A DNA stretch of 64,000 nucleotides from Anadara kagoshimensis (lineage: Eukaryota > Mollusca > Bivalvia > Arcoida > Arcidae): assembly GCA_021292105.1 (NCBI GenBank), contig CM037868.1:30998578-31062577 (forward strand), read 5' to 3'. The position numbers and the translations under genes were made by a program. The notes below the pieces were generated by a model that saw nothing but the letters and a program-made list of their open reading frames with translations, was not told the origin of the DNA and searched no databases. Positions 43,709-55,618 of the stretch are shown here, in pieces. How positions within the stretch are numbered: position 1 is the first letter of the stretch; each line of letters starts with the position of its first letter.

Positions 43709-44055
43709 CCACTGCAGTAGCTAAGTTGTAAGAGTGCTCACTCGGTAAGTGGGAGGTTGTTGGTTCAAACCCTGATTGGGTCTGACTCAAGACTTGAAAG
43801 TGGGTAGTGACTGTTCTGTCGCCATGCACTTGGCATTACAAAATAAAAGTCAGTTTTTTCTGTTGGGAACTTAAAATAAATGAGGTCCCGCATCACGGTA
43901 GGCTTGGCACGCTAAAGAACCCTGCTATATAATGCCATCAGCATGATCAGCGCAATGCATAGTAAAAATTTCTGCACCTTTTTCCTGTTGCTGGCGTCAT
44001 CTCGATATAAGTGAAATATTCTTGACTGGCATGTTGAAACACCATTACTCAACTC
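43709..44055 (+). mobile_element. tRNA-derived SINE, family A, full length
   Basis: Head with CAGTAGCTAAGTTGTAAGAG, B box TTGGTTCAAACCCTG, complete body, and 3' end AACACCATTACTCAACTCAC. It sits about 55 bases upstream of the MAM exon, in the inferred intron. Confidence 0.9.
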
Positions 44056-44108
44056 ACATTAAGTATACTACATTTAACTTATGCATATTTTTTTTTATTT
44101 TTTAAAAG

Positions 44109-44193
44109 ATTGACATAGAGGGTACACGTGGCATCTCGTACAGAGGTGATATTGCTGTAGATGAAATAAAACTCATACCAGGGGCATGCCAAC
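44109..44193 (+). CDS. MAM domain, C-terminal exon (partial gene)
   Basis: An 85-base exon lies between an acceptor (TTTTTAAAAG, AG at 44107-44108) and a consensus donor C|GTAAGT at 44194. It reads IDIEGTRGISYRGDIAVDEI then KLIPGACQ, plus one base. This is the classic end of a MAM domain: a short strand, the GxxxxGDIAxDxI block and the final Cys after PG. MAM domains are extracellular adhesion and protein-interaction modules of about 160-170 residues with conserved cysteines. The rest of the domain must lie upstream, perhaps in the gap, or be absent. It is on the same strand as the FA-domain exons, so it could belong to the same or a neighbouring extracellular protein. Too short to name the gene. 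Confidence 0.75.
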
Positions 44194-44835
44194 GTAAGTA
44201 ATGTTTTAAGTCATTCAAATGTTTTATACAGATGCTTAGTTAAGTCGCTTGGCTTTAGAATCCACATCACTTGACAGATTGATCGCCGGCCATGCCCACA
44301 ATATTCCGACAATTGCCGACATGCTTGATTTACTCGCAAAAAAAAAATGAAAGCTTGGCCTGAATTGTGTCTTTTTAATGACGTCACTGACACTAGTACG
44401 TGATTAGTTGCCGTAACACTGCTTTGGTACCGTGATGGCATTCAGTGTCGGAACATAATATACATGGCCGGCAATATGTTAATTGACACAATGCTTAAAA
44501 TTGATAATTTTTGTTTTAATTTTGTGTTTTGCTGATTTTTCACTGAGAGGAGGTTTGCCCTGTACCATGTGATGCTCTTAATTTTTTTGTGGAACAATTT
44601 TCTCCACTAGATATTGATTCATATCGATTCACACATTCCTGCAAAAACAACATTCTCTGAATCTGGGACATATTTTTTTAACAAAATCCAAAATGCCCCA
44701 TACAAACATATAGGAGAATTGATCAAGTAGTACAGCAGCGACCCCCATTTGGATCCTCATGATTAACAAACGATTGTGAAACCAGAGATAGAAGCTAGAC
44801 AAAATATCCAATACCAATATTTTATTGTTTTATAA
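44194..44835. repeat. Intron-like sequence with a dispersed repeat
   Basis: The segment 44360-44460 (ACACTGCTTTGGTACCGTGATGGCA core) recurs at about 54527-54620 in the same orientation. The rest holds no supported exon. Confidence 0.6.
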
Positions 44836-45200
44836 TTCAATTCTCATTTGATAAAAGCATTTTGATAGGTCAGATTTTTAATTTGATTTTCATTTGATAA
44901 AAGCATTTTGGTTGGTTAGATTTTTAATTCAATTCTCATTTGATAAAAGCATTTTGATTGGTCAGATTTTTAATTCAGTTTTCATTTGATAAAAGCATTT
45001 TGATTGGTCAGATTTTTAATTCAATTTTCATTTGATAAAACATTTTGGTTGGTCAGATTTTCAATTCAATTTTCATTTGATAAAAGCATTTTGATTGGTC
45101 AGATTTTTAATTCAATTTTCATTTGATAAAAGCATTTTGGTTGGTCAGATTTTTAATTCAATTCTTATTTGATAAAAGCTTTTGATTGGTCAGATTTTTC
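44836..45200 (+). repeat. 46-bp tandem repeat, about 8 copies
   Basis: The word CATTTGATAAAAGCATTTTG recurs every 46 bases or so, followed by ATTGGTCAGATTTTTAATTC with small changes. Several copies differ by single bases, one lacks a G, and the last is shortened. Confidence 0.95.
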
Positions 45201-46435
45201 TGTTTTCTAATATTTTACTACTTTAGTTTTCTTACAACAGTTTGTTTATAAATCAGTAATTTTAAAATTTTATGTACTAACTATGATTTTTACTAATACT
45301 TTATTTTTATTTGTTTGCCTTCTGTTTGGATTATTAGACTTTTTATAATAGTTTTAAGGGGGGGGGGGGTTATATAGGAATCACCATGTCTGTCTGTGTA
45401 AAATTGTGTCCGGGACATATCTCACAGCTGTTTTGGAGGACTGTCATAAAACTTATCATGAATGATCTTCATAGTCCAAAGGTGTGTCATGACTTTGAAC
45501 CAAGGTCATATCATAAAAGTCAAGGTTGTGGGAAAACATTAAAAAAATTATTTGGAGGGGGGGGGGGGTGGTATTTGGCTCTCAAGAGACAGTTCTAGTG
45601 TTAATTATAACTTTTCAACTGCACCAAGTGATACCCCCTAACATTTGCATGGAATAGTTAATCCCATTGGATATGAATTCATATCAATAGGAATTTTTCT
45701 GTTGAAATTCCAGGAATTTGCTATTTAAAGGTTTCCCAAAAAGTCCTGCACGGGTATTTAGGAGTTTTGATGACACGATAGAGATCTCCCATAATTCCCT
45801 CATTCGGAATATTCTAAATCAAAACCAAATTTTATTAATTCTAATAATCCAATAGAGGAAGGCATTTTTAATTTATGCACATATTTTATACATAACATTC
45901 ACTTTAAAGCACTTACTTTATTTTTATTTTTAGCCACGAAGTAACTTAGTTTTGTTGACCTAAAAGAATGCATTTAATGACCCTTGCGGATTTTAACTTA
46001 TGGATTATCCTTAACCTGTTTGATTTGTTATGGAGACTATTAAGTTTCGGATATTAAGTTTAAGACTGCTGATTTTGAATTCAGTGATTTTAAGACATTT
46101 GGGAAGCTGTGTTCCAACAGGAACTGTTGGATACTAATTTCCTGTTTAACGTCACAACGAATTAGTATTGCATTGTTTCATAGTTTTTCATCAAAATGGC
46201 TAGAGATTTAGAGATTTTCAGATTTTTAAACATAAAAATTTCAATAAAAAATCGCAAAGTACTGTGCATAAAGGCTACTTTGAACATGGAATATTGTAAA
46301 TTAAATTTTAATAAAGAAATGCTTGGAAAAATTAAGTGCATTTTCATTCATTATTCAGAGACCTACCTAAAAAGTATATTTTTGTCAATGCTGCATATTT
46401 TAACGTCTGCATAAAGAAAAATCACATTTGTATTC
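45201..46435. repeat. Non-coding; includes a G-run dispersed repeat
   Basis: 45356-45600 matches 8966-9182 (GGAGGACTGTCATAAA, TCATGA, GTGTCATGAC) and is framed by G runs on both sides. The remainder, including overlapping short frames on both strands at 46162-46414, shows no recognisable protein. Confidence 0.6.
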
Positions 46436-46439
46436 CACA

Positions 46440-46580
46440 CAGCACGAAAACATGTCTTTATGCATGCATAAAGATTGTGTAAAGATGGCATAATGGTGGC
46501 ATAAAGATGTCCTTTATGCATCTTTATGCCTTCTTTATGCATTCTTTATGCCATCTTTACGCCATCTTTATGTTAAATTC
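46440..46580. repeat. Palindromic CATAAAGATG repeat cluster
   Basis: CATAAAGATG and its reverse complement CATCTTTATG alternate several times, forming an imperfect foldback. A related cluster is at 53838-53960. No coding signal is seen. Confidence 0.85.
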
Positions 46581-47749
46581 AGTTTTAGCTTTTTATATAC
46601 GATTTAATATAATTCAGTTTTAAATTTCAATTTGTTTATTTAATTTTAAATTATATAAATATGAAGCTAAAAATAATTTTTAATTTATTTCAAAACTATT
46701 ATTGCACTGTTTCACTTAAATAATTTTGTTTTTATCTTTAAATTTTTTATTTAGTCATTGTTTTTTTTTTTTTAATTTTTATTTTATTTTTTTATTTATT
46801 TCATTTTAGTTTATTAATATTTTATTTATTATTATTATTATTTTATTTGCTTTTCCTTTAATTCATTTTTAACTTACTTACTTATCTGTCCTCTGCAGGA
46901 CTGGAACTCACGACCCTTGGGTTCCCAGAATATACAATCTTATCTGACTCTGCATCCTTATCCATTAGGCCACGGAGGAGATGATCTAATACTTCATAAT
47001 TTATATACAAGTAAATTTAGGCCATGTGATCACGTGACCAGCTCTAAAACTTTCAGATATTAAATAATTATAAAAAATATATACCTATATGTCATTTTAC
47101 TCCTTATGTAAAATATTTTAATTTAAATAATAATAATAATAAATTATTATTATTTTGTCTTTCATTCTGAAGTGGAATAATTTATAGGTTAACTGACCCA
47201 AGATGTCAAAGGAATTTAAAACCTCACCTGTAATACACTTATTTATCTGACCAGCAAACATTAATATCAATCAGTTATTCATATCCCTTGGTAGAAACCA
47301 CCCAAGTTTTGACATTTTTTGTGGGTAGGTTTTTGTGAGTTTGCTGGAAAAAACGATTTTATTTCTTGCATTTTTCCATGTGCACTGAATTTGTGTGAAT
47401 TCAGTTATTGTAGTTTATTCCAATAATATCCAAAATATTGTCCATCTTATAACAGTAAAAAAAAGCTGAACAGCATTGTAAATTTTTAACAACCATGTTA
47501 AGCATGATTATATTGTAGATTTCATTTTTATAAATTTTTCGTTGAATTTGAAATGTTTATCTATTAAAAACAGTGAAATTTTCTTTTCTAATTATTTTTA
47601 AGAAAAACTTCAACAAATTTTACATTTTACAGTGAAATATTCATGGAAAATGACCGAAAATAAATTTTTGAGAATTATTAAAAAATATATGGGATTTTTC
47701 AGTGTCAGAATATATATTGTACCACTCTATATACATTTTACAGCAAAAA

Positions 47750-47789
<40 letters not shown>

Positions 47790-48164
47790 AAAATAAAAGT
47801 GATAAATTAAAAATAAAAATGACAAAAATAATAAATTGTTAAAAATGATAAAATGATAAAACAATTAAATTTTAATTCGACATTTTATATACAATAAATT
47901 ACAATTATTCTTAAAACTGTACTTTTAAATAATTTTTATTTTAAATTGTCCATAATAACTATTTTTCTTATTATTGAAATACCGCAAACTACTTTGTTTA
48001 TTAATGCATGAATAATTTTCAAAAGAAAATACATTCGTATTGTACAAATTAAAGATAGAGGAACAGTTACAATGATATTTTGTAATCCTTGTAACATTGA
48101 AAGTGAAAAATGAATGAATGACACAGATCCACTTGATGTTATGGTTTTACATTTCACGTTTAAA
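46581..48164. other. AT-rich, no gene; tRNA-like relic and GT microsatellite
   Basis: At 46899-46985 the minus strand reads GGCCTAATGGATAAGGATGC, an A-box-like word, with GAGTTCCAGTCCTGCAG about 50 bases on as a B-box-like word. It lacks a matching acceptor stem and is treated as a SINE or tRNA relic. A (GT)n tract lies at 47754-47787. Sequence at 47660-47740 echoes the region after exon B (3090-3185), sharing TTTTTGAGAATT and AATATATATTG words. Confidence 0.5.
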
Positions 48165-48460
48165 ACTGCCACTATGGTATCTCTATACGATGCTTTGTAT
48201 TTTGGAAGTCGTGGGTCCAAAACGCGATCGGGTCTGACCAAGACTTAAAAATAGCCTGTGGGTAGTGACGTCTTTCACCAAGCACTCGGCATTCAGGATT
48301 GAAAGCCATGGGTCGTTTGAAAAGATCTTAAAACAAATGTCCCGTGTCAGGCGTACCCTCCCTGTCAGGTCAAAATTTCTACTATTTCACCTTAGCTGGT
48401 GATATCTCGATATAAGTGAAATATTCTTAACAGAGATGTAAAACCTCATTTAATCAATCA
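48165..48460 (+). mobile_element. SINE family A, degraded
   Basis: A worn head and B box (GTGGGTCCAAAACGCG) are followed by the GGTCTGACCAAGACTT block, the CACCAAGCACTCGGCATTC word and a worn 3' end. An internal deletion shortens the region before ATCTCGATATAAGTGAAATA. Confidence 0.8.
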
Positions 48461-48689
48461 CATCATTAAACTGTTTTATGAGAGAAAGAGTAAGTGAAGT
48501 AATGATTTTTAAACAACAGAAGAGTAATGATTTCATTCTGCAAAATTAAATAAATCTCAATAGAGAGTTTAAACATCATAATGTTGACACTTTAATCTGA
48601 TATTAACACAATAGAACTATTTCAAAATCTGAATATTTGTTACTGTTGCCATATACTATTTCTTGAATACATTTGATAATAATTTCAAA

Positions 48690-48828
48690 AAGTTTACGGC
48701 ACTGTAAACCCAAATCTATCTCTCTCTCTCCTTGCCCCCTAGACCTGGCGATATTCTAAGCCGCGAGTTGATAATTTGATAATATTTTTTTTTGTTAAAA
48801 AAAAGAACGGCACTGTAAAGTTGTTAAC

Positions 48829-48877
<49 letters not shown>

Positions 48878-48900
48878 AGACCTAGTGATATTCTAAGCTA
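48690..48900. repeat. Tandem duplication around CT tracts, period about 116 bp
   Basis: ACGGCACTGTAAA..CCAAATCT, a CT tract, and AGACCTGGCGATATTCTAAG recur in order at about 48697-48765 and 48809-48900. The second CT tract is longer. Confidence 0.8.
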
Positions 48901-50300
48901 ACTTTTTTGTTTGACGAACACAAATTAATATGTTTTTGGGGATTAAAACTTTTTATCAACATTATCTGGATAGCTTTTTTTAACATTATCAGGATAGCGG
49001 AGTAATAGTTTCCTCTATATTATTTCACTTATAAATGTGAAAACGAAGCGAACTGAGAAATTGTCTTACACTAGAACCTGTCCCATCTAGTTTGATGCAA
49101 ACCTTAGCAGAGACACTATAATCGCTGGACAGAAATGAGGATGTCAAGATTTTCACGGTCAGTTATGTTGAGAGGACCTGACGGTTCTAGGATAGTTCAC
49201 AGTCGACAAGCAAACATTTTCACATCTTGAAGGATTAGTCTGGTTTGGCTTTAAATCTAAGCGGTAAAAGGTGCTGTGCTCTTGATCCGTCAACGCACGC
49301 TTTAGTTCACTCGGCATCTGATGTCCCCCTCCCCCTCTCTCTCTCTCTCTCAATTGACATAAACTACAGAGGTAACGAGGACCATTGTCTCATCCAGGAT
49401 TTTGAGACGTATGTAAAGTCAAGTGCCACAGAATCTGTAAGTCTTCCACTAAACTATGTTGTACGATGTATGTCGATATACGGTCCGGGACTAAAAAGTG
49501 TGCCTATTAAATTCAGCTATAGCCGAACTCTACTGTATATATTTTGCTAATGTGGAGTAAGGAACACAGTTAATTAAAGAATTGAATTGAATAATGCGTT
49601 TGAATGTCTTCAATGTATTTTTGACTTGCCTAGGCCACACATTATCTCAAGTTATAATCTCTCTCTCTCTCTCCCGTCTCTCTCAGGGAGTTCTGGGATA
49701 ATGGAGGAAACTGAGTAACTAGAGAATTATAATAACAAAAACCAACATTATTTTATTTATTTATTTATTTATTTTTTTATTATTATTATTTATAATGATG
49801 CTTTTAAGAAGCAGCACAAGACAGTTCTGGTTTTGAAATTTTCATATTGCACTTTTCTACTATAACATAACTTGCATTAGTTTAATTTACAATTGTAAAC
49901 ATTAAAATATAAATTACAAAATACTGTATGTTTTTAATACTGAATGTTTTAGTTGACACAAATAAATAAAAATATCCACACATGTAAATACGGTGGTTAA
50001 TATTTTTCCGTTTTAAATTTATTTTTGTTCAAATGCAACTAGTCCAGCAGTTTTAAAAATAGCAGCCAGTACATTACCCTATCTCTGATTTGTTATCTCT
50101 GCTACATCAATACTGGTACAGAATTAACAAATGTCTTAACTACAAAATAAGTTATTTACCTGTACTGTTACCCGTTAAGAACCGGTGAATACTTTTGGAT
50201 TTTTATTCAGATTTTGATTTGATTTTTATTTACATAGATAGACTATTGCCAAATACATAAAAATTGCCGGAAACGACTCAATAAAATTTAATACAGTATA
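48901..50300. other. No supported gene; CT microsatellites
   Basis: CT tracts lie at about 49334-49351 and 49659-49684. The plus-strand open frame at 49245-49550 runs through a CT tract and has no recognisable domain. The remainder is AT-rich. Confidence 0.45.
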
Positions 50301-50307
50301 GGAATTA

Positions 50308-50403
50308 TTAAAATAAATAAATAAATAAATAAATAATAAATAAATAAATAAATAAATAAAAATATAAATAAATATAAATAAATAAATAAATAAATAAATA
50401 ATA
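50308..50403. repeat. (AAAT)n microsatellite
   Basis: AAAT/AATA repeats with a few interruptions. Confidence 0.95.
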
Positions 50404-50504
50404 GTAGTGAAATGAACAGTTACAGTTTTTCACCGGGGTTGGCCAATCCATGCTATTTCACTGGTTGACAAACCACTACACAAATTCTTTGTTCAATGTG
50501 TTTC

Positions 50505-50710
50505 TGACGTGTAAATAAATAAATAAATAAATAAATAAATAGCTATGTTTAATATCTTACAAAGTGGAATGGTTTTTTGTTGACTACACTGTAAACATTT
50601 TATATTCTCTCTCTCTTTCTCTCTTACTAAATAAATAAATAAATAAATAGCTATGTTTAATATCTTACAAAGTGGAATGGTTTTTTGTTGACTATACTGT
50701 AAACATTTTA

Positions 50711-50761
<51 letters not shown>

Positions 50762-50876
50762 TAAAAAATAAATAAATAGCTATGTTTAATATCTTACAAA
50801 GTGGAATGGTTTTTTGTTGACTACACTGTAAACATTTTATTTTCTCTCTCTCTCTCTCTCTCTCTCTCTTACTAAA
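50505..50876 (+). repeat. Composite tandem repeat containing microsatellites, 3 copies
   Basis: A core from AGCTATGTTTAATATCTTAC to GTAAACATTTTA occurs three times (about 50541, 50649, 50778). Each is flanked by an AAAT tract on the left and a CT tract on the right. CT length differs greatly between copies, so microsatellite change continued after duplication. Confidence 0.95.
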
Positions 50877-52287
50877 TACGAAATGTTCAGGATATCATGT
50901 ATTTAAACCATCCCCGACACATGTGATGAAAATATATTTCTTGCTTACAGGTAAAATCACCTGTAATGGTAATTATAGTAATTATACAGCTACCCCGTAA
51001 ACATTTCCCGTAAGACTTCATATGCATTGACCATTTCGAAAACACGACAGGGGAGATAACACCTATGAACGAAAACGAGGCTTGGGGGGGGCAAGCTACA
51101 TCCGTCCAGTATAGTTGCAGCGTAGAATATGACGATTGAAACGGGGAAAAAGACTTTTGTTGTACCCCAGGTTGTACAAAAGTCTTAAGTATATCACAAT
51201 CTTCACAATTTATAATCCAAAAATATTTGTCAAAGAGTTTTGATTATTAAAGCATTTATTTGATGTATTTATTACAGCCGAAAATAGTTTATTTATCATC
51301 TGTCAAAATATTACTGGACAGTATAGATATCAAGAAATGAATTTCATCTTCTCTGCTTCTATAGAATTATTATTACATTTAGTGCATAATTTATCTTTTT
51401 TTCTATTTTTGAATAACGTCCAATTTAAATTTTTAATCTGTGATGTAATTCTTAATCTGGTTATAAATAATCAGTTTTGTTTTCCTTATATCTGTGTATG
51501 GCCAATGTAAAATTTAATATTTTATAATGTATTAAAATCAGTTTGTCAGTCTTTTTAAGGTAAAATAAACAAAAAATTTCGAAAGATTGAAACTTTACTC
51601 TAAAAATCTTCATATTTAATTTGATCAACGCCCGTGACATTTAATAGAGTCTTTAAAGTATTCTGTGTTCAACGTCGCTGATTATATATATCACATTTCG
51701 TCTTCCTTATTTAACTTTTTTTCATTTCAAGAGGTTCTCAATATATTTAACAAATTTAAACCGCACAAACATTTTTAACTTTTCATTTTGAAAATTTTAT
51801 ATTTTGAATTTTTTTTATTATCATAATTTCATTCTGTAAATATTTCTCGAAGTCAGAACTTCTGTAATAGAAAATTACTGGAACCGAGAATCATTCAGTC
51901 ATTTATTTATTTCAAAAGTGATAGCTTTGACCTGTACGAAAGCGTATATTACATATTTTGACCCACAGGTAAAGGTTGCTAATTAATGCCGATAATCTGC
52001 ATACTTTATCTACAGACGCGGTAACTTATTGATAACGGAAGCAAATTCCAAATTCCTATTGGATCAGATGATAGTATATTATACGTGAAAAATGTACCTA
52101 CATGGTGTTAATCTCATTAACGGACTAATTAATTACCTTAATTTATGATGAATATTATGATTCTGAATTACTAGTACCCACACCAGTTTTGAAACTGCCG
52201 TGAATTAATACTTCTAATTTTATGACTTCGTATAGTTAATGACTGTGTATTCAAATAAATAAATAAATAAATAAATTAAAAAAATAA

Positions 52288-52322
<35 letters not shown>

Positions 52323-53534
52323 ATACATTCATTCATTCATTCATTCATTCATTCTAAACTTACTGTTGAAGAGCACATGAAATAAAATGCTGTGACGTTG
52401 AACCAGCTACAATTATAGATGTTTGAACTATATTCTCAAAATGATTTTCAATTTTAATTTTTATTACTATTATTATTTTTTGTTAAAAAAAGACTTTATA
52501 ATGAAATAAAATTCAAATTCTTTAATTTCTAAAACGGAAAACTTTGGGTGTGAATTCTGTAACGATATGCCGGTTATTGTGAAATACCGGTAAAAATCCG
52601 GCCTAAAATTTTGTCATCTTTAACGCAAATTGGAAGCAAAAAGTCGTTTATAAAAAATGTAAAAATATCCCGATAAACAACAAATGTCGAAAAATGTAAC
52701 CATAAGCAAGATTTTGGATACTATAAGGGAAAAAGGGTGAAATAAAGGCACTTTTTTAAACAAAAATAGAAGGAAAGACATCAGATATAAAAATAATTTT
52801 TACACCATAGGCACGGGGTTATTTCGATCTTTTATAACTTATGATAACAAACTTGATGGTTTAATGGTAAAAAATACTTTTTCAACGATTTTATTCACGT
52901 TCCTTCATAATATAATTACTGTAAATCGGGCAGCTATTCGGGGCCTATCGATGAGGATAATTTCTAAGTACTATGGCAAGTGAGTGGTTTATTTATTTTT
53001 TTTAAATAGAAACAATTACTAGTTCTTACTCTTAACTAACAACGGTTTTTACTTATTGATATACCACTTTATTTGACACATAGGAAAGATATATCAACTA
53101 CAGATAAATTTACAAACGTAGACATCTTTTTTTTAACAGCCGTGTCAACTTTCGGTTTCCTTTTTGGTTGCTGTAATTTAAATAATTTCTACAAATAAAT
53201 GTTTCACTTTCTGTATTATTTTATTTCTTTTATTCGTCATAATTGTTGGTGAAAACGATAACAAAGAACTACTAATTCACAATTTTCAACAGCGTAACCG
53301 CATCTCAATGTAGTCTTTCTTCAGCAACCTGTTGGACTTGCCCCCCCACGAGACTTAAACGAGACTTCGGTAGACGCGAGACTTTGTGTTTTCGAAATCG
53401 TGAATAATATCGACCTGATGAGAGAGAGAGAGAGATTTTATGTAATTGATGAAATTTTATTACAAAATTCTAGTTTTCACTTGTTACCTAATCACATATT
53501 TAATCCAAGATACATTTATAAATACCTATTACCA
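50877..53534. other. Long AT-rich stretch without recognised genes
   Basis: No frame with recognisable protein character is seen on either strand. AAAT and ATTC tracts lie at 52252-52357, a GA tract at 53420-53434. GGCTTGGGGGGGGCAAG at 51080-51096 and CTTGCCCCCCCACGAG at 53338-53353 form a weak inverted pair 2.3 kb apart. Confidence 0.5.
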
Positions 53535-53536
53535 GA

Positions 53537-53575
<39 letters not shown>

Positions 53576-53760
53576 ATGAATGAATAAATACTAAATGAAT
53601 GAATAAATAAATGAATGAATAAATACTAAATGAATGAATAAATAAATAAATGAAGAAATAAATAAATAAATGAAGAAATAAATAAATTAATGAAGGAAAT
53701 AAACAGATAAATAAATTAATTAATTAATTAAAAAAATAATAAATAAATAAATTTATTTAA
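53535..53760. repeat. AAAT/GAAT microsatellite cluster
   Basis: AAAT repeats with interspersed GAATGAAT and GAAGAAAT variants; a local TAAATGAATGAATAAATACT word is itself duplicated. Confidence 0.95.
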
Positions 53761-53837
53761 AAAACATAATTTTTATTTTCAATTTATATATTTTTATTTA
53801 TAATTTATGAATTATAATTGTAATTTATAATATTTTC

Positions 53838-53960
53838 ATGCATAAAGATGGTTTAAAGATGCATAAAGGACTTTGGACATTATGCATCTTTACGCTATGC
53901 TTAAAGATGGCATAAAGACCATCTTTATGCCATCTTTATGCAATGCATAAAGATGTGATT
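53838..53960. repeat. Palindromic CATAAAGATG repeat cluster, second site
   Basis: It has the same alternating CATAAAGATG/CATCTTTATG words as 46440-46580, in a different order. Confidence 0.85.
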
Positions 53961-54644
53961 TCATCCTGTGCCAGCTAACCATTTGGGCCCCAAATTACAA
54001 TGAATGTTTAGTAAAAATTTACCTTTCATCTGCATGATTGAATCAAGAAAATTCACACCTGGTCAACCTACTTATAACCAAAAGATAATAAGGTACCCGT
54101 ACTAACCATTTTGATATTCTTGAAAATTGCAAAATTTATGGTATGTACACACTCACATAGACTGATTAAGTACAAATTTTTTTTTTCAACTTAGGTCTCC
54201 CTTTCCTGTGCTGAAATATAATTGAAACTTTAACAAAAAATTAGAATTAAAAATTTAATTGCAATATTTGCATGTTCAAAATAGCCTTTATGCACAGTAG
54301 ATAAATATTACTTTTACTGAAATTGTTGAATGATTTATTGTTGTAAGTGTATCTCGGATTACATCTTTGTGATTTAAATCATCAGGCATTACTATGCCTA
54401 CATATATACATACATGCAGTTTAATTGTATGTGTATTTATATACATTAAACATATCAAGCATTGTCACAAGACTTTCTGTTTTATAAATTGAAGGATCGC
54501 CGCCCCCCCCCCCCCCCCCCACTATGTTGAATTGTGCTGTTTAATGACATCACTGTTACTAGAATGTCATTAGTTGCTGTGGCACTGCTTTGGTACCGTG
54601 ATGGCAGACAGTGGCTTTATATATAGCAAGTAGAACTTATCCAT
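53961..54644. other. Non-coding; C run and dispersed repeat
   Basis: A run of about 18 C follows GATCGCCG at 54503-54520. The segment 54527-54620 matches 44360-44460. No exon is supported. Confidence 0.55.
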
Positions 54645-54835
54645 TGCAACTCTACCCACAGCTGCAGGTGTGACCCACTTAAAAACAACATTCAACTATC
54701 TCATGGCAACTCTACCATCAGCTGCAGGTGTGACCCACTTAAAAACACTGACATGCAACTATCTCATGGCAACTCTACCCTCAGCTGCAGGTGTGACCTA
54801 CTTGAAAACACTGACGTGCACCTATCTTTTGCCCC
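54645..54835 (+). repeat. Tandem repeat, about 60-63 bp, 3 copies
   Basis: GGCAACTCTACC..TCAGCTGC followed by AGGTGTGACCCACTTAAAAAC recurs at 54661, 54721 and 54783. It is open in one frame (MATLPSAAGVTHLKT-type), continuing to 55035, but no splice context or domain supports translation. Confidence 0.85.
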
Positions 54836-55305
54836 TGCAATTTTCATTGAGTAATTTTCTGGTTAGATCATGGATGAAAAATAAAACTATTGTACCAGAC
54901 CTCATGAAAATGAATGGTAAAACATTTGAACACAAACAAACCATGCGGCTTCAATTTGTTCCTAATTACATATTATACCAGTTTTATATTTACAGCACTA
55001 GACGGCCGTGTCGGAATATGATTCCTCATCAGTAACGTTAGGGCTTAGACCGAAATTATGAAACCAAAATCATTTTCAAGATGTTGAAGATTACCAAAGG
55101 CCCAAAATATATTTTACCAAGTTTAGCTGAGGAGATACTTTGCATGAGGGACTATACCTTAGTTCTTCAGGAATTTCAAATTTTAACTGGCAGCAAATTT
55201 TGAAACTTAATTTCTGTGGATGTAATGAAATATATGGAAGATTTGGAGCTGAATAAAATGTACTCTGTAATTACTAGGCCTAACAAAAAAGAATATCTCT
55301 TTGCT
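54836..55305. other. No gene recognised
   Basis: A TTTATATTTACAG acceptor-like site at about 54983-54995 is followed by a short open stretch that meets a stop within nine codons or so in each useful frame. I do not call an exon. Confidence 0.4.
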
Positions 55306-55618
55306 AGTTATGTCGCTCCATAAGTGGTAGGTAGTGGATTCGAACCCGACCGAGTCTGACCCAAGACTTGAAAATGGGTGGTGACTGTTCTTTCGCCAAG
55401 CACTTGGCATCAGGAAATGAAAGTCATTTTTTTGGATGGGAACTTAAAATAAAGGATGTCCCATGTAGCGATGGGAATGGCACAATAAAGAACCATGCTG
55501 TATAATGCCATCAGCGCATTGCACAGGCAAAATTTTTTGCACTACGCCTATAGCTGCCGATGTCTCAATATAAGTGAAATATTCTTGACTGGGATATTAA
55601 ACACCATTACTAAACTCA
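55306..55618 (+). mobile_element. SINE family A, head truncated
   Basis: It starts within the anticodon-arm region (TCGCTCCATAAGTGG), has a good B box (GGATTCGAACCCGACC), complete body words, and ends ATTAAACACCATTACTAAAC. Confidence 0.85.

Noticed and set aside
49245..49550. Plus-strand frame of 101 residues
   Set aside because: It runs through a CT microsatellite (Leu/Ser run), has no recognisable domain and no supporting splice sites.
51080..53353. A 2.3-kb transposon bounded by GGGGGGGCAAG / CTTGCCCCCCC
   Set aside because: The shared inverted segment is short and G-run based; nothing inside resembles a transposase and no target duplication is seen.
54670..55035. Frame of 121 residues with three MATLPSAAGVTHLKT repeats
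   Set aside because: The repeat part is a noncoding-looking 60-63-bp tandem repeat and the rest has no recognisable features.
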